From the NCBI RefSeq assembly GCF_019492055.1, contig NZ_JAICBX010000001.1:248001-312000 (forward strand): a stretch of DNA of 64,000 bases. Direction: 5' to 3'. Shown one piece after another: positions 57,004 to 64,000 of the stretch (position 1 is the first letter of the stretch; the number at the start of each line of letters is the position of its first letter). Below the pieces are notes generated by a model. That model saw only the letters and a program-made list of their open reading frames with translations, made no database searches and was not told the DNA's origin. This DNA is from Flavimaribacter sediminis. Lineage in GTDB: Bacteria > Pseudomonadota > Alphaproteobacteria > Rhizobiales > Rhizobiaceae. Position numbers and translations under genes: made by a program.

Positions 57004-57203
57004 GGGCCAGCGGCCTCGCCATTACTCGCGGGCTCTCGTCTCGGATGATTTCCCTGGCGCCGTTCCGCCTGATAACTGTTACCGTCAAATCGTTTCGATA
57101 AGAACAAAAGAAGAACATTTTTGCTGTATGGCGCGGTGGTTTGTGCTATGCTGCCGCCACATGATTTCTTTCGCCGCCAGGGCGCAAATGACCTGAAAAC
57201 ACG

Positions 57204-57423
57204 AATTCCCGAAACAAAGCCAGATCCATTTTACAGAATCGCCACGCACAGAATTTGATAAGCGCCAATTCCCGAAACAAACCCACATTCACGCAGTCAG
57301 ACGATCAGAAATCCGAAATCCCGAAACAAACCCAGATTGCGACCGAACCACGAAATCCGGATTTCCCGAAACAAAGCCAGATGAAGGCCGAGCAAGAATC
57401 CTGAAATCCCGAAACGAAGCCAT
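57204..57423. repeat. five interspersed copies of a ~20-bp repeat
   Basis: Consensus TTCCCGAAACAAAGCCAGAT, often preceded by ATCCGAA. Copies at about 57204-57224, 57268-57288, 57317-57337, 57362-57382 and 57405-57423; start-to-start spacing shrinks 63, 49, 45, 43. Spacers are unrelated and 22-43 bases long, so this is not a simple tandem repeat. Not CRISPR-like: repeats are short, diverged and irregularly spaced, with no cas genes. Confidence 0.75.
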
Positions 57424-57492
57424 AATTTTATAACGTATTGATTTTATATAAAAATACCAGTCCAGATTCGCGGTCTCATCGCCAATCCGGCG

Positions 57493-59394
57493 TCAGTCCC
57501 GCCGTTTGAGGGACCGGAACGTGAAATCGCGCACGGAGTTCGTGCGGGGCCGTTCGGCCTTTTCCCCGGCTTCCGCAGGCATTGACGGCGGAAGCGTCTG
57601 CTCCTCGTCATCCATCTCGTCGGCCAGGCCAAAGGGGCGCAGGCTGTCGAGCTCTGGCTGCAGCGAGGCCTTCATCTCGGGCGACATGCCAGTAGTGCTC
57701 ATCGGCATTTCCGTGTGGCGCATCTGCTGGACGATGAAGTCGATATCCGGAAGGCCGTCGCTGGAGCGCGAGCCGCGGAATTTCTTGCGGTTGTTGCTGG
57801 AGGTTCGCGGCAGGTCATGCCGTCGCAGGCGCTCGAAACACATGCGCATGGGAACCGGCACTGCCTCGCCGAAGGCGATCGCCTCGCCATTGCCGATGGA
57901 GGACAGGAAGCTCGTCGTCGAACTCGACGAGTTGGAGATCGCAGACCGGATGATTTCCTGGTCATGATCGTTGGCGAGGCGCATGGCGAAGACTGTCGAA
58001 CATTGCGACAGGATCGTCGGGTCGAGTTCGCCAGGGCGCTGGGTGACGACGCCAAGCCCCACGCCGTATTTGCGGCCTTCCTTGGCGATGCGCGCCACGG
58101 CCTGCCGGGTCGGATAGAAACCCAGCTCCTTGTCGGCCGGGACGTAGCGGTGGGCCTCCTCGCACAGGACGAGGATGCGCATGGCGCCGTTGCTCCAGAG
58201 CGCAATCTCGAAGGCGAGGCGGCACAGCACGGAGGCGACGGCGTTGACCACCTCCGACGGAATGCCGGAAAGCTGGAAGGAGGTGATCGGTCGTCCGTCG
58301 CCGGGAATGCGGAAGATGTCGCGCAGGATGTCCGAGATATTGTCCATGATCGTGTTCGAGGAGAACATGAAGCGGAAGCGCGGATCGTTGATCGCCGACT
58401 GGATGCGCACCTTCAGGGAACGCAGAAAGGGTTTTTCCTCGCGCCGGTCGAGCTGGCCGATGCGCTCGTCGATCAGGGCCAGCAGGTCGGCCATACGATA
58501 GGGGATCGGGGTGTCCGACGTGATCACCGACTGGTCGGCGCGGCGGTAGACGCGGGCGCTGTCGGAAGCGCCCCGGAAATCGCGTTTGGCTTCGGCGATC
58601 AATTCCCTCAGCGCGTCGATTTCCTCGACGACCGTCTGTCGGCCGCGGAAGATCACCTCGGCGAACTCCTCCAGCCGGAACAGCCAGAAGGGCAGGTCCA
58701 GATGCTCGGTGTCGATGAGATGCGCCTTTTCCTTGAAGGCGGCGGCGAATTCGTTGTGCGGATCGAGGATGAGCACGCGCAGGTCGGGACAGGCCTCGAC
58801 CACCCGGTTGACGATCAGCGACACGGCGGTCGATTTGCCGACCCCGGTCGTGCCGACGATCGCGAAGTGCCGGTTGAGCAGCGCGTCGGCCGAAATCGAT
58901 GCGGCGATGTCGGCGTTCTGGGAGAGATGCCCGATCTTGATCGGGTTGACGCCGGTCACGGAGTAGATCGCGTCCAGGTCCTCCGCCCTGATGTTGTGGG
59001 CCGGATCGCCAAGGCGCGGATAGTCGGAAATGCCGGCGCTGAAGACGACGTCGCCTTCGTCGTCGCGGATCTCTCCGACAAGCTCCACCTGGAAATGCAT
59101 GGTGTTGCCGGAGGTTTCCGACCAGAGTTCCGACGGGCATTGCATGCTGTAGACCAGGGCGACGATGCGCGATTTTCCGACCTTGATCGTAATCAGCTTG
59201 CCGACGGACAATTCCGCGGCGAGCGCCTGGTCGCGGCTGCCGGTCGTCGACGCGATCGTCGCGCGCGAGCCGTTGCAGTCAACGATATGGCCGAGAATAC
59301 GCGCCGTATCGGGGTGCGAGCGTTGTTCTTTGAACGGATGGTCTGTTTTCACTTCCTGCACCTGGTTCCCGGCGGTTGCGCGCGAGAATCGCAC
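57493..59394 (-). CDS. HerA-like ATPase (DUF87)
   Basis: A 633-residue hexameric-type translocase/helicase. N-terminal HAS-barrel region (about 30-145, GHIVDCNGSRATIAS ... SVTGVNPIKIGHLS), then Walker A IVGTTGVGKSTA (about 179-190), Walker B RILVLCEEAHRYVP, and an arginine-finger region with VTQRPGELDPTILSQCSTVFAMRL. The C-terminal 110 residues are hydrophilic and likely disordered. The first start is GTG at 59394; GTG at 59352 is also possible. HerA drives DNA end resection with NurA in archaea; no NurA or SIR2-type nuclease is nearby. Confidence 0.83.
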   Translation of the reverse strand: MRFSRATAGNQVQEVKTDHPFKEQRSHPDTARILGHIVDCNGSRATIASTTGSRDQALAAELSVGKLITIKVGKSRIVALVYSMQCPSELWSETSGNTMHFQVELVGEIRDDEGDVVFSAGISDYPRLGDPAHNIRAEDLDAIYSVTGVNPIKIGHLSQNADIAASISADALLNRHFAIVGTTGVGKSTAVSLIVNRVVEACPDLRVLILDPHNEFAAAFKEKAHLIDTEHLDLPFWLFRLEEFAEVIFRGRQTVVEEIDALRELIAEAKRDFRGASDSARVYRRADQSVITSDTPIPYRMADLLALIDERIGQLDRREEKPFLRSLKVRIQSAINDPRFRFMFSSNTIMDNISDILRDIFRIPGDGRPITSFQLSGIPSEVVNAVASVLCRLAFEIALWSNGAMRILVLCEEAHRYVPADKELGFYPTRQAVARIAKEGRKYGVGLGVVTQRPGELDPTILSQCSTVFAMRLANDHDQEIIRSAISNSSSSTTSFLSSIGNGEAIAFGEAVPVPMRMCFERLRRHDLPRTSSNNRKKFRGSRSSDGLPDIDFIVQQMRHTEMPMSTTGMSPEMKASLQPELDSLRPFGLADEMDDEEQTLPPSMPAEAGEKAERPRTNSVRDFTFRSLKRRD

Positions 59395-59503
59395 CCCAAT
59401 GTTAACATCCCGTTTTCAACCCGCGCAGCCGGTCGTTTGCGGTTGACCTGAAAGGCGTTTTGCAGGATTGACGGGTCAGAAATTTGCGGATAGGTTCCCG
59501 CGC

Positions 59504-59557
59504 ATGTTGAAGAAGGCACTTATTGTGGTGGTAAAGCGCATGGGCAGGACGGTGTAA
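59504..59557 (+). CDS. ilv attenuator leader peptide
   Basis: A 17-residue frame [17 protein letters not shown] whose consecutive Leu-Ile-Val-Val-Val codons would stall ribosomes when branched-chain aminoacyl-tRNAs are short. Its stop codon lies inside a perfect hairpin (59547-59563) followed by a terminator. The ATG has only a weak TAGG upstream. If TTGACG (59469) and TAGGTT (59491) are the promoter, transcription would begin almost at the ATG, as in the leaderless trpL of rhizobia. Confidence 0.8.
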   Translation: MLKKALIVVVKRMGRTV

Positions 59558-59613
59558 CCGTCCGGCGACAGCCACCCATGCGCAGAACGAGGCTCCGGAA
59601 GGGGCCTTTTTTT
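59547..59613 (+). promoter_or_regulatory. transcription attenuator of ilvBN
   Basis: The hairpin GGACGGT / ACCGTCC (59547-59563) spans the leader stop codon. The terminator GGCTCC-GGAA-GGGGCC (59591-59606) is followed by seven T. The ilvB start lies 51 bases downstream. Which segment forms the antiterminator was not resolved by eye. Confidence 0.8.
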
Positions 59614-59664
59614 ATGGCTGGGCGGTGGCCCGGCAGGGATCGAAAAGACAAAGCAGGCAAAGAG

Positions 59665-61443
59665 ATGAGCGCAGACAGTAATCAGATCACCGGGGCGGAG
59701 ATGGTCGTTCGGGCGATGAAGGACAACGGCGTCGCGGACGTTTTCGGATATCCCGGCGGCGCGGTGTTGCCGATCTATGACGAGATCTTTCAGCAGGAAG
59801 ACATCAAGCACATCCTCGTCCGTCACGAACAGGGCGCCGGTCACGCGGCGGAAGGCTACGCCCGGTCGACCGGCAAGGTCGGCGTTGCGCTGGTGACGTC
59901 AGGTCCCGGCGCCACCAACATCGTGACGGCGCTACAGGACGCGCTGATGGATTCCATTCCGATGGTCTGCATCACCGGACAGGTCCCGACCTCGCTGATT
60001 GGCTCCGACGCCTTCCAGGAATGCGACACGGTCGGCATCACGCGTCCTTGCACCAAGCACAACTGGCTGGTGCGCGACGTCAACGATCTGGCGCGCACGC
60101 TGCACGAAGCCTTCCGTATCGCCCGGTCCGGCAGGCCCGGTCCGGTAGTCGTCGACATTCCGAAGGACGTCCAGTTCGCGACCGGCGAATATGTCGGCCC
60201 CGCGACCGATGGCGGCCTGAAGAGCTATCAGCCGCAGCTCCAGGGAGATCTGGAGGCGATACGCTCGGCGGTCGAGCTGATGAGCAGCGCCCGCAAGCCG
60301 ATCATCTATTCCGGCGGCGGCGTCATCAACGCCGGGCCGGAGGCAAGCCACCTGCTGCGCGAACTGGTCCAGCTGACCGACTTCCCGATCACCTCGACGC
60401 TGATGGGGCTGGGCGCCTATCCGGCTTCGGGCAAGAACTGGCTGGGCATGCTCGGCATGCACGGAACCTACGAGGCCAACATGGCCATGCATGACTGCGA
60501 CGTCATGCTGTGCGTCGGCGCCCGTTTCGACGACCGGATCACCGGCCGTCTCGACGCGTTTTCGCCGCATTCCCGCAAGATCCATATCGACATCGACCCG
60601 TCCTCGATCAACAAGAATGTCCGCGTCGACATTCCGATCATCGGCGACGCCGCGCATGTTCTGGAAGACATGGTGCGGCTGTGGCGGGCTTCCGCCACGA
60701 CGGTCGACAAGAAGGCGCTTGGCGAATGGTGGTCGCAGGTCGACGCATGGCGGGCGCGCAATTCGCTCGCCTACAAGCCGAACAAGGACGTCATCATGCC
60801 GCAATACGCCATGGAGCGGCTGCATGAGCTGACCAGGGACAAGGACGTCTATTTCACCACGGAAGTCGGTCAGCACCAGATGTGGGCGGCCCAGTTTATC
60901 AAGTTCGAGGAGCCCAATCGCTGGATGACTTCGGGCGGGCTCGGCACGATGGGCTACGGCCTGCCGGCGGCGCTCGGCGTGCAGATCGCCCATCCCGACA
61001 GCCTCGTTATCGATATCGGCGGCGACGCCTCCGTCCAGATGACGATCCAGGAGATGTCCGCGGCCGTCCAGCACGACGCGCCGATCAAGATATTCATCCT
61101 CAACAACCAGTATATGGGCATGGTGCGCCAGTGGCAGCAGCTTCTGCACGGCAACCGCCTGTCGCATTCCTACACGGAGGCGATGCCGGACTTCGTCAAG
61201 CTGGCGGAGGCCTATGGCTGCGTTGGTCTGCGCGCGGACAAGCCGGGCGACCTCGACGACGCCATCAACGAGATGATCGCCGTCGACAAGCCGGTGCTGT
61301 TCGACTGCCGGGTCGCCAATCTGGCGAACTGCTTCCCGATGATCCCGTCCGGGAAGGCGCATAACGAGATGCTGCTGCCCGACGAGGCTTCGGATGAGGT
61401 CGTCGGCAGCGTCATCGACGAAAAAGGCAAGGCTCTGGTCTAA
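59665..61443 (+). CDS. ilvB: acetolactate synthase large subunit
   Basis: First committed enzyme of valine/leucine and isoleucine synthesis (thiamine-PP, FAD, Mg2+). The 592-residue protein shows [15 protein letters not shown], the catalytic glutamate in [17 protein letters not shown], the FAD domain and the TPP motif beginning [14 protein letters not shown] and ending [12 protein letters not shown]. Start at 59665 after AAAGCAGGCAAAGAG; an upstream open frame to 59578 covers the terminator and is not coding. Followed 21 bases later by ilvN and preceded by the attenuator. Confidence 0.97.
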   Translation: MSADSNQITGAEMVVRAMKDNGVADVFGYPGGAVLPIYDEIFQQEDIKHILVRHEQGAGHAAEGYARSTGKVGVALVTSGPGATNIVTALQDALMDSIPMVCITGQVPTSLIGSDAFQECDTVGITRPCTKHNWLVRDVNDLARTLHEAFRIARSGRPGPVVVDIPKDVQFATGEYVGPATDGGLKSYQPQLQGDLEAIRSAVELMSSARKPIIYSGGGVINAGPEASHLLRELVQLTDFPITSTLMGLGAYPASGKNWLGMLGMHGTYEANMAMHDCDVMLCVGARFDDRITGRLDAFSPHSRKIHIDIDPSSINKNVRVDIPIIGDAAHVLEDMVRLWRASATTVDKKALGEWWSQVDAWRARNSLAYKPNKDVIMPQYAMERLHELTRDKDVYFTTEVGQHQMWAAQFIKFEEPNRWMTSGGLGTMGYGLPAALGVQIAHPDSLVIDIGGDASVQMTIQEMSAAVQHDAPIKIFILNNQYMGMVRQWQQLLHGNRLSHSYTEAMPDFVKLAEAYGCVGLRADKPGDLDDAINEMIAVDKPVLFDCRVANLANCFPMIPSGKAHNEMLLPDEASDEVVGSVIDEKGKALV

Positions 61444-61464
61444 CAGAATTTTGGAAAGAAGCAC

Positions 61465-62037
61465 ATGAACGCGCAACACCAACCCACCGGTTCGGCCTAT
61501 TTCATCGCCAAGGAGACCGAGCAGCCGGAAACGAGAACGCTCTCCGTGCTGGTCGACAACGAGCCAGGCGTCCTCGCCCGGGTCATCGGCCTGTTCTCCG
61601 GCCGCGGCTACAATATCGAAAGCCTGACCGTATCGGAAACCGAGCACGAGAAGCACCTCTCGCGCATCACGATCGTCACGTTCGGCACGCCGCACGTGCT
61701 GGAGCAGATCAAGCACCAGCTCGAGCGCATCGTGCCGGTTCACCGCGTTATCGACCTGACGCTGCGGGCGCGGGAATTCGGCCATGACAAGCCGATCGAG
61801 CGTGAACTGGCGCTGATCAAGGTGAAGGGAACGGGCGATCACCGCGTCGAGGCGCTGCGGCTCGCAGACGCCTTCCGCGCGCAGGTCATCGACGCCAATA
61901 CCGAGCACTTTACTTTCGAAATCACGGGACGGGTGTCGAAAATCGAACAGTTCATCGCGATCATGCGGCCGCTTGGTCTGGTCGAGGTCTGCCGCACGGG
62001 CGTCGCCGCCCTCAACCGTGGCGCCGACGGCATGTAA
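61465..62037 (+). CDS. ilvN: acetolactate synthase regulatory subunit
   Basis: A 190-residue regulatory subunit with an N-terminal ACT domain (RTLSVLVDNEPGVLARVIGLFSGRGYNIESLTV, in part), where valine binds to give feedback inhibition, and a second ACT-like domain with TFEITGRVSKIEQFIAIMRPLGLVEVCRTGVAAL. In operon with ilvB. The name ilvH is equally used. Confidence 0.96.
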   Translation: MNAQHQPTGSAYFIAKETEQPETRTLSVLVDNEPGVLARVIGLFSGRGYNIESLTVSETEHEKHLSRITIVTFGTPHVLEQIKHQLERIVPVHRVIDLTLRAREFGHDKPIERELALIKVKGTGDHRVEALRLADAFRAQVIDANTEHFTFEITGRVSKIEQFIAIMRPLGLVEVCRTGVAALNRGADGM

Positions 62038-62082
62038 GCGCACTCCGTTTCACCCGTTCTTTCAAGACACGCCGGTTTTCCG

Positions 62083-62676
62083 ATGCCGCTGGAAACATTC
62101 TTATGGATGGTGGTGTTCGCCCTCGTGACGTCCGTCACGCCAGGCCCGAACAACCTGATGCTGCTCGCTTCGGGCGTGAATTTCGGTTTCGCGCGCACGA
62201 TACCGCACATGTTCGGAATTGCGCTCGGCTTCGGGAGCCTGCTGTTGAGCGTCGGCCTTGGGCTCGGCGCGCTGCTGATCGCCTGGCCGGCGCTAGGCGT
62301 GGCGCTAAAAGCGGCGGGCGCCGCCTATCTGCTTTATCTCGCCTGGAAAATCGCCGGCAGCCGCACGATGGGCAGCGCCGGCAAGGCGTCGAAACCGATC
62401 ACATTGCTGCAGGCCGCCGCCTTCCAGTGGGTCAATCCGAAGGCCTGGATGATGTCGATCACCGCCATGGCCCTCTACGCCGATCCGCTCAATCCCGGCG
62501 TCACGGTTCCGCTGGTTGCGCTCTCCTTCGTAATCGTCAATTTTCCAAGCGTTTCGCTGTGGGCCGGGTTCGGGACCATGCTGCGCAGTTTCCTCGACGA
62601 CCCGCAACGCCTGAAATGGTTCAACATCGTCATGGCGGTGCTGCTGGTCGCAACGCTCGTTCCGATGCTGCGCTAG
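62083..62676 (+). CDS. LysE/RhtB family amino acid exporter
   Basis: A 197-residue, six-helix exporter. The family signature VTSVTPGPNNLMLLASGVNFGF is near the N-terminus and FQWVNPKAWMMSI in the middle. It lies 45 bases after ilvN in the same direction, so it could relieve excess branched-chain amino acids, but LysE-family specificity cannot be predicted from sequence. Confidence 0.88.
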   Translation: MPLETFLWMVVFALVTSVTPGPNNLMLLASGVNFGFARTIPHMFGIALGFGSLLLSVGLGLGALLIAWPALGVALKAAGAAYLLYLAWKIAGSRTMGSAGKASKPITLLQAAAFQWVNPKAWMMSITAMALYADPLNPGVTVPLVALSFVIVNFPSVSLWAGFGTMLRSFLDDPQRLKWFNIVMAVLLVATLVPMLR

Positions 62677-62750
62677 GCGCGCGGACGACCTTGGCGGCCT
62701 GCGCGACATTCTTCAATTTACTTGCACGTAAGATGCGGTAATGTTGGCGC

Positions 62751-63368
62751 ATGACCCATGATCACGATGACGGACACGATCACGACAATCATATGGACCC
62801 GATGACGGCGCGCGTCCGCGCGCTGGAAACGCTCCTGAGCGACAAGGGGTTGATCGATCCCGCCGCTATCGACGCCATTGTCGACACCTATCAGAACAAG
62901 ATCGGCCCTCGGAATGGCGCGCGCGTTGTCGCCCGCGCCTGGAGCGAACCCGACTTTTGCGAATGGCTGAAGCGGGACGCGACCGCGGCCATCGCCTCGA
63001 TGGGATTTTACGGGCGCCAGGGCGAGCACATGAAGGCGGTGTTCAATACGCCGCAGGAGCATAACCTCGTCGTGTGCACCCTGTGCTCCTGTTATCCGTG
63101 GAGCGTCCTCGGCCTTCCGCCGGTCTGGTACAAGTCGCCGCCCTACCGGTCCCGCGCCGTTATGGAGCCGCGCAGCGTGCTCGCCGAATTCGGCGCGCAT
63201 TTGCCGGAAGACGTGCGCATTCGCGTATGGGATTCGACTGCGGAGTTGCGCTATCTCGTCGTGCCGATGCGGCCGGAAGGAACGGATGGCTTAACGCAAG
63301 AGCAACTGGCGGATCTGGTCACGCGCGATTCCATGATCGGAACGGCGTTTGCGGAGGCCCCCCGGTGA
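62751..63368 (+). CDS. nthA: nitrile hydratase alpha subunit, cobalt type
   Basis: Hydrates nitriles to amides. The 205-residue subunit holds the metal in [12 protein letters not shown]109, C112 and C114. The CTLCSCY form is the one found in cobalt enzymes; iron enzymes have CSLCSCT. In the family the second and third cysteines are oxidised to sulfinate and sulfenate. The N-terminus [12 protein letters not shown] is unusually histidine/aspartate-rich. The stop overlaps the nthB start (GTGA). Confidence 0.94.
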   Translation: MTHDHDDGHDHDNHMDPMTARVRALETLLSDKGLIDPAAIDAIVDTYQNKIGPRNGARVVARAWSEPDFCEWLKRDATAAIASMGFYGRQGEHMKAVFNTPQEHNLVVCTLCSCYPWSVLGLPPVWYKSPPYRSRAVMEPRSVLAEFGAHLPEDVRIRVWDSTAELRYLVVPMRPEGTDGLTQEQLADLVTRDSMIGTAFAEAPR

Positions 63369-64000
63369 ACGGACCGCACGATCTCGGCGGACGCATGGGC
63401 TTCGGCCCGGTGGCGCCGGAACAGGACGAGCCTGTTTTTCACGCGGCATGGGAGAAGCGGGCGCTTGGCGTCACAATGTGCGCCGGCGCGTTGGGTCACT
63501 GGACGCTCGATGAGAGCAGACATGCGCGCGAATCGTTGCATCCGGCCGACTATTACGCGTCCAGCTACTACGAGATCTGGATCAAGGCGCTCGAAAAACT
63601 GCTGACGCGCCACGATTGCATCACCCGCGAGGAATTGGTGACGGGCAGGGCGCAGGGCGTCGCGCATCGCGATATCCTGACAGCCGATCGCGTGCCGGCG
63701 GTTCTCGGTGCGGGCGGCCCGTGCGATCGCCCGGTTGCGACAGACCCCGTCTTTGCGGTCGGTCAGCCGGTGCGCATGCGCAACCTCAATCCGCATGGTC
63801 ATACACGGATACCGGGCTATACGAAGGGCAGGCGGGGCGTCATTGAGGCCGTTGCCGGCGGGTTTGTCTTTCCCGACGCCAATGCGCACGGCAAGGGCGA
63901 ACAGCCGCAATGGCTCTACACGGTGGCGTTCACCGGCGAGGAATTGTGGGGCGAGGGCGCCGAGGCTGGACTGTCCGTGTCGGTCGACGCATGGGAGAGC
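63365..64000 (+). CDS. nthB: nitrile hydratase beta subunit, 3' end cut by window
   Basis: The frame opens with GTG at 63365, overlapping the nthA stop, and is still open at the window end after 212 codons, close to the family length of about 220-230. [15 protein letters not shown] at the N-terminus, [39 protein letters not shown] (in part), [17 protein letters not shown] and [12 protein letters not shown] are all standard nitrile hydratase beta features. A cobalt-insertion activator gene would be expected just beyond the window. Confidence 0.93.
   Translation, partial: MNGPHDLGGRMGFGPVAPEQDEPVFHAAWEKRALGVTMCAGALGHWTLDESRHARESLHPADYYASSYYEIWIKALEKLLTRHDCITREELVTGRAQGVAHRDILTADRVPAVLGAGGPCDRPVATDPVFAVGQPVRMRNLNPHGHTRIPGYTKGRRGVIEAVAGGFVFPDANAHGKGEQPQWLYTVAFTGEELWGEGAEAGLSVSVDAWES

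Larger units (their letters stand above)
56914..57492. other. 579-base intergenic region, vapC to herA-like gene
   Basis: No gene is supported. It contains the right copy of the degenerate repeat (56948-57003), then about 200 bases of unremarkable sequence, then a five-copy interspersed repeat (57204-57423) and an AT-rich tract (57424-57460). On the minus strand a 44-codon frame (57289-57423) runs through three repeat copies but lacks a ribosome-binding site. Confidence 0.6.

Noticed and set aside
57085-57288. 67-codon minus-strand frame containing WVCFGNW and WLCFGNS
   Set aside because: It is a reading of two repeat copies, with no ribosome-binding site and no family features.
57204-57423. 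CRISPR array
   Set aside because: Repeats are about 20 bases and diverged, spacers vary from 22 to 43 bases, and no cas genes are present.
57715-59451. 578-codon plus-strand open frame
   Set aside because: Antisense to the HerA-like gene, whose Walker motifs are intact.
59932-62043. 703-codon minus-strand open frame
   Set aside because: Antisense to ilvB-ilvN, which are certain; the product is Arg/His-rich with no family features.

Overview
The window reads as chromosomal DNA of an alphaproteobacterium of the order Hyphomicrobiales (Rhizobiales). The evidence is high GC (roughly 60 percent by eye), a circularly permuted two-piece tmRNA gene, an SspB-alpha type ClpXP adaptor, DUF1127, DUF2065, DUF4169 and RHH_4 small proteins, and the gene order thyA-folA-hflK-hflC-DUF2065-degP ... 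serB/miaA. The genus cannot be fixed from the sequence alone. No rRNA, tRNA, prophage, insertion sequence or CRISPR array was recognised. All calls come from reading the sequence; nothing was searched or computed.

1-16.9 kb is mostly housekeeping: the recN 3' part, ligA, an azlCD amino-acid exporter pair, an Xaa-Pro aminopeptidase coupled to a 75-residue unknown, a DUF1127 peptide, prmA coupled to a CPA1 antiporter, a SCO1 protein, a 52-residue membrane peptide, gamma-glutamyltranspeptidase, a Tat-exported cyclic-nucleotide phosphodiesterase/nucleotidase with a good intrinsic terminator, and a UvrD-like helicase.

16.9-27.3 kb is more variable: an AEC transporter, an Acg-type Tat oxidoreductase with its MarR regulator behind a near-perfect 38-bp palindrome, an MFS transporter, a kinase-like protein whose C-terminus looks like the C-terminal domain of ANL acyl/aryl-CoA ligases without its lysine, a YcaQ/AlkX DNA glycosylase, a ClC channel with CBS domains, a thioesterase and a GlcD/D-lactate dehydrogenase flavoprotein.

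27.4-41.3 kb is conserved core: a large AsmA protein whose only plausible start is a rare ATC or CTG codon, the sspB-DUF4169-RHH operon, an internally deleted alanine/sodium symporter relic, ssrA (whose tagged products SspB delivers to ClpXP), thyA-folA, hflKC-DUF2065-degP, serB with an acetyltransferase, and miaA.

41.3-59.4 kb looks like an accessory block between miaA and ilvBN: small stress or hygiene proteins, a GlxA regulator divergent from a flavin monooxygenase and MATE exporter, a RidA gene broken by a 7-bp tandem duplication, a novel membrane/repeat protein with a SPOR-like tail, a secreted amidohydrolase, an exopolysaccharide operon (Cache-HAMP sensor, HlyD-type fusion protein, BcsA/BgsA-like synthase), a VapBC module between two copies of a degenerate repeat, a five-copy interspersed 20-bp repeat, and a HerA-like ATPase.

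59.4-64 kb: a transcription attenuator with a Leu-Ile-Val-Val-Val leader peptide controls acetolactate synthase ilvB-ilvN. A LysE exporter and a cobalt-type nitrile hydratase (nthA, nthB cut by the window end) follow.
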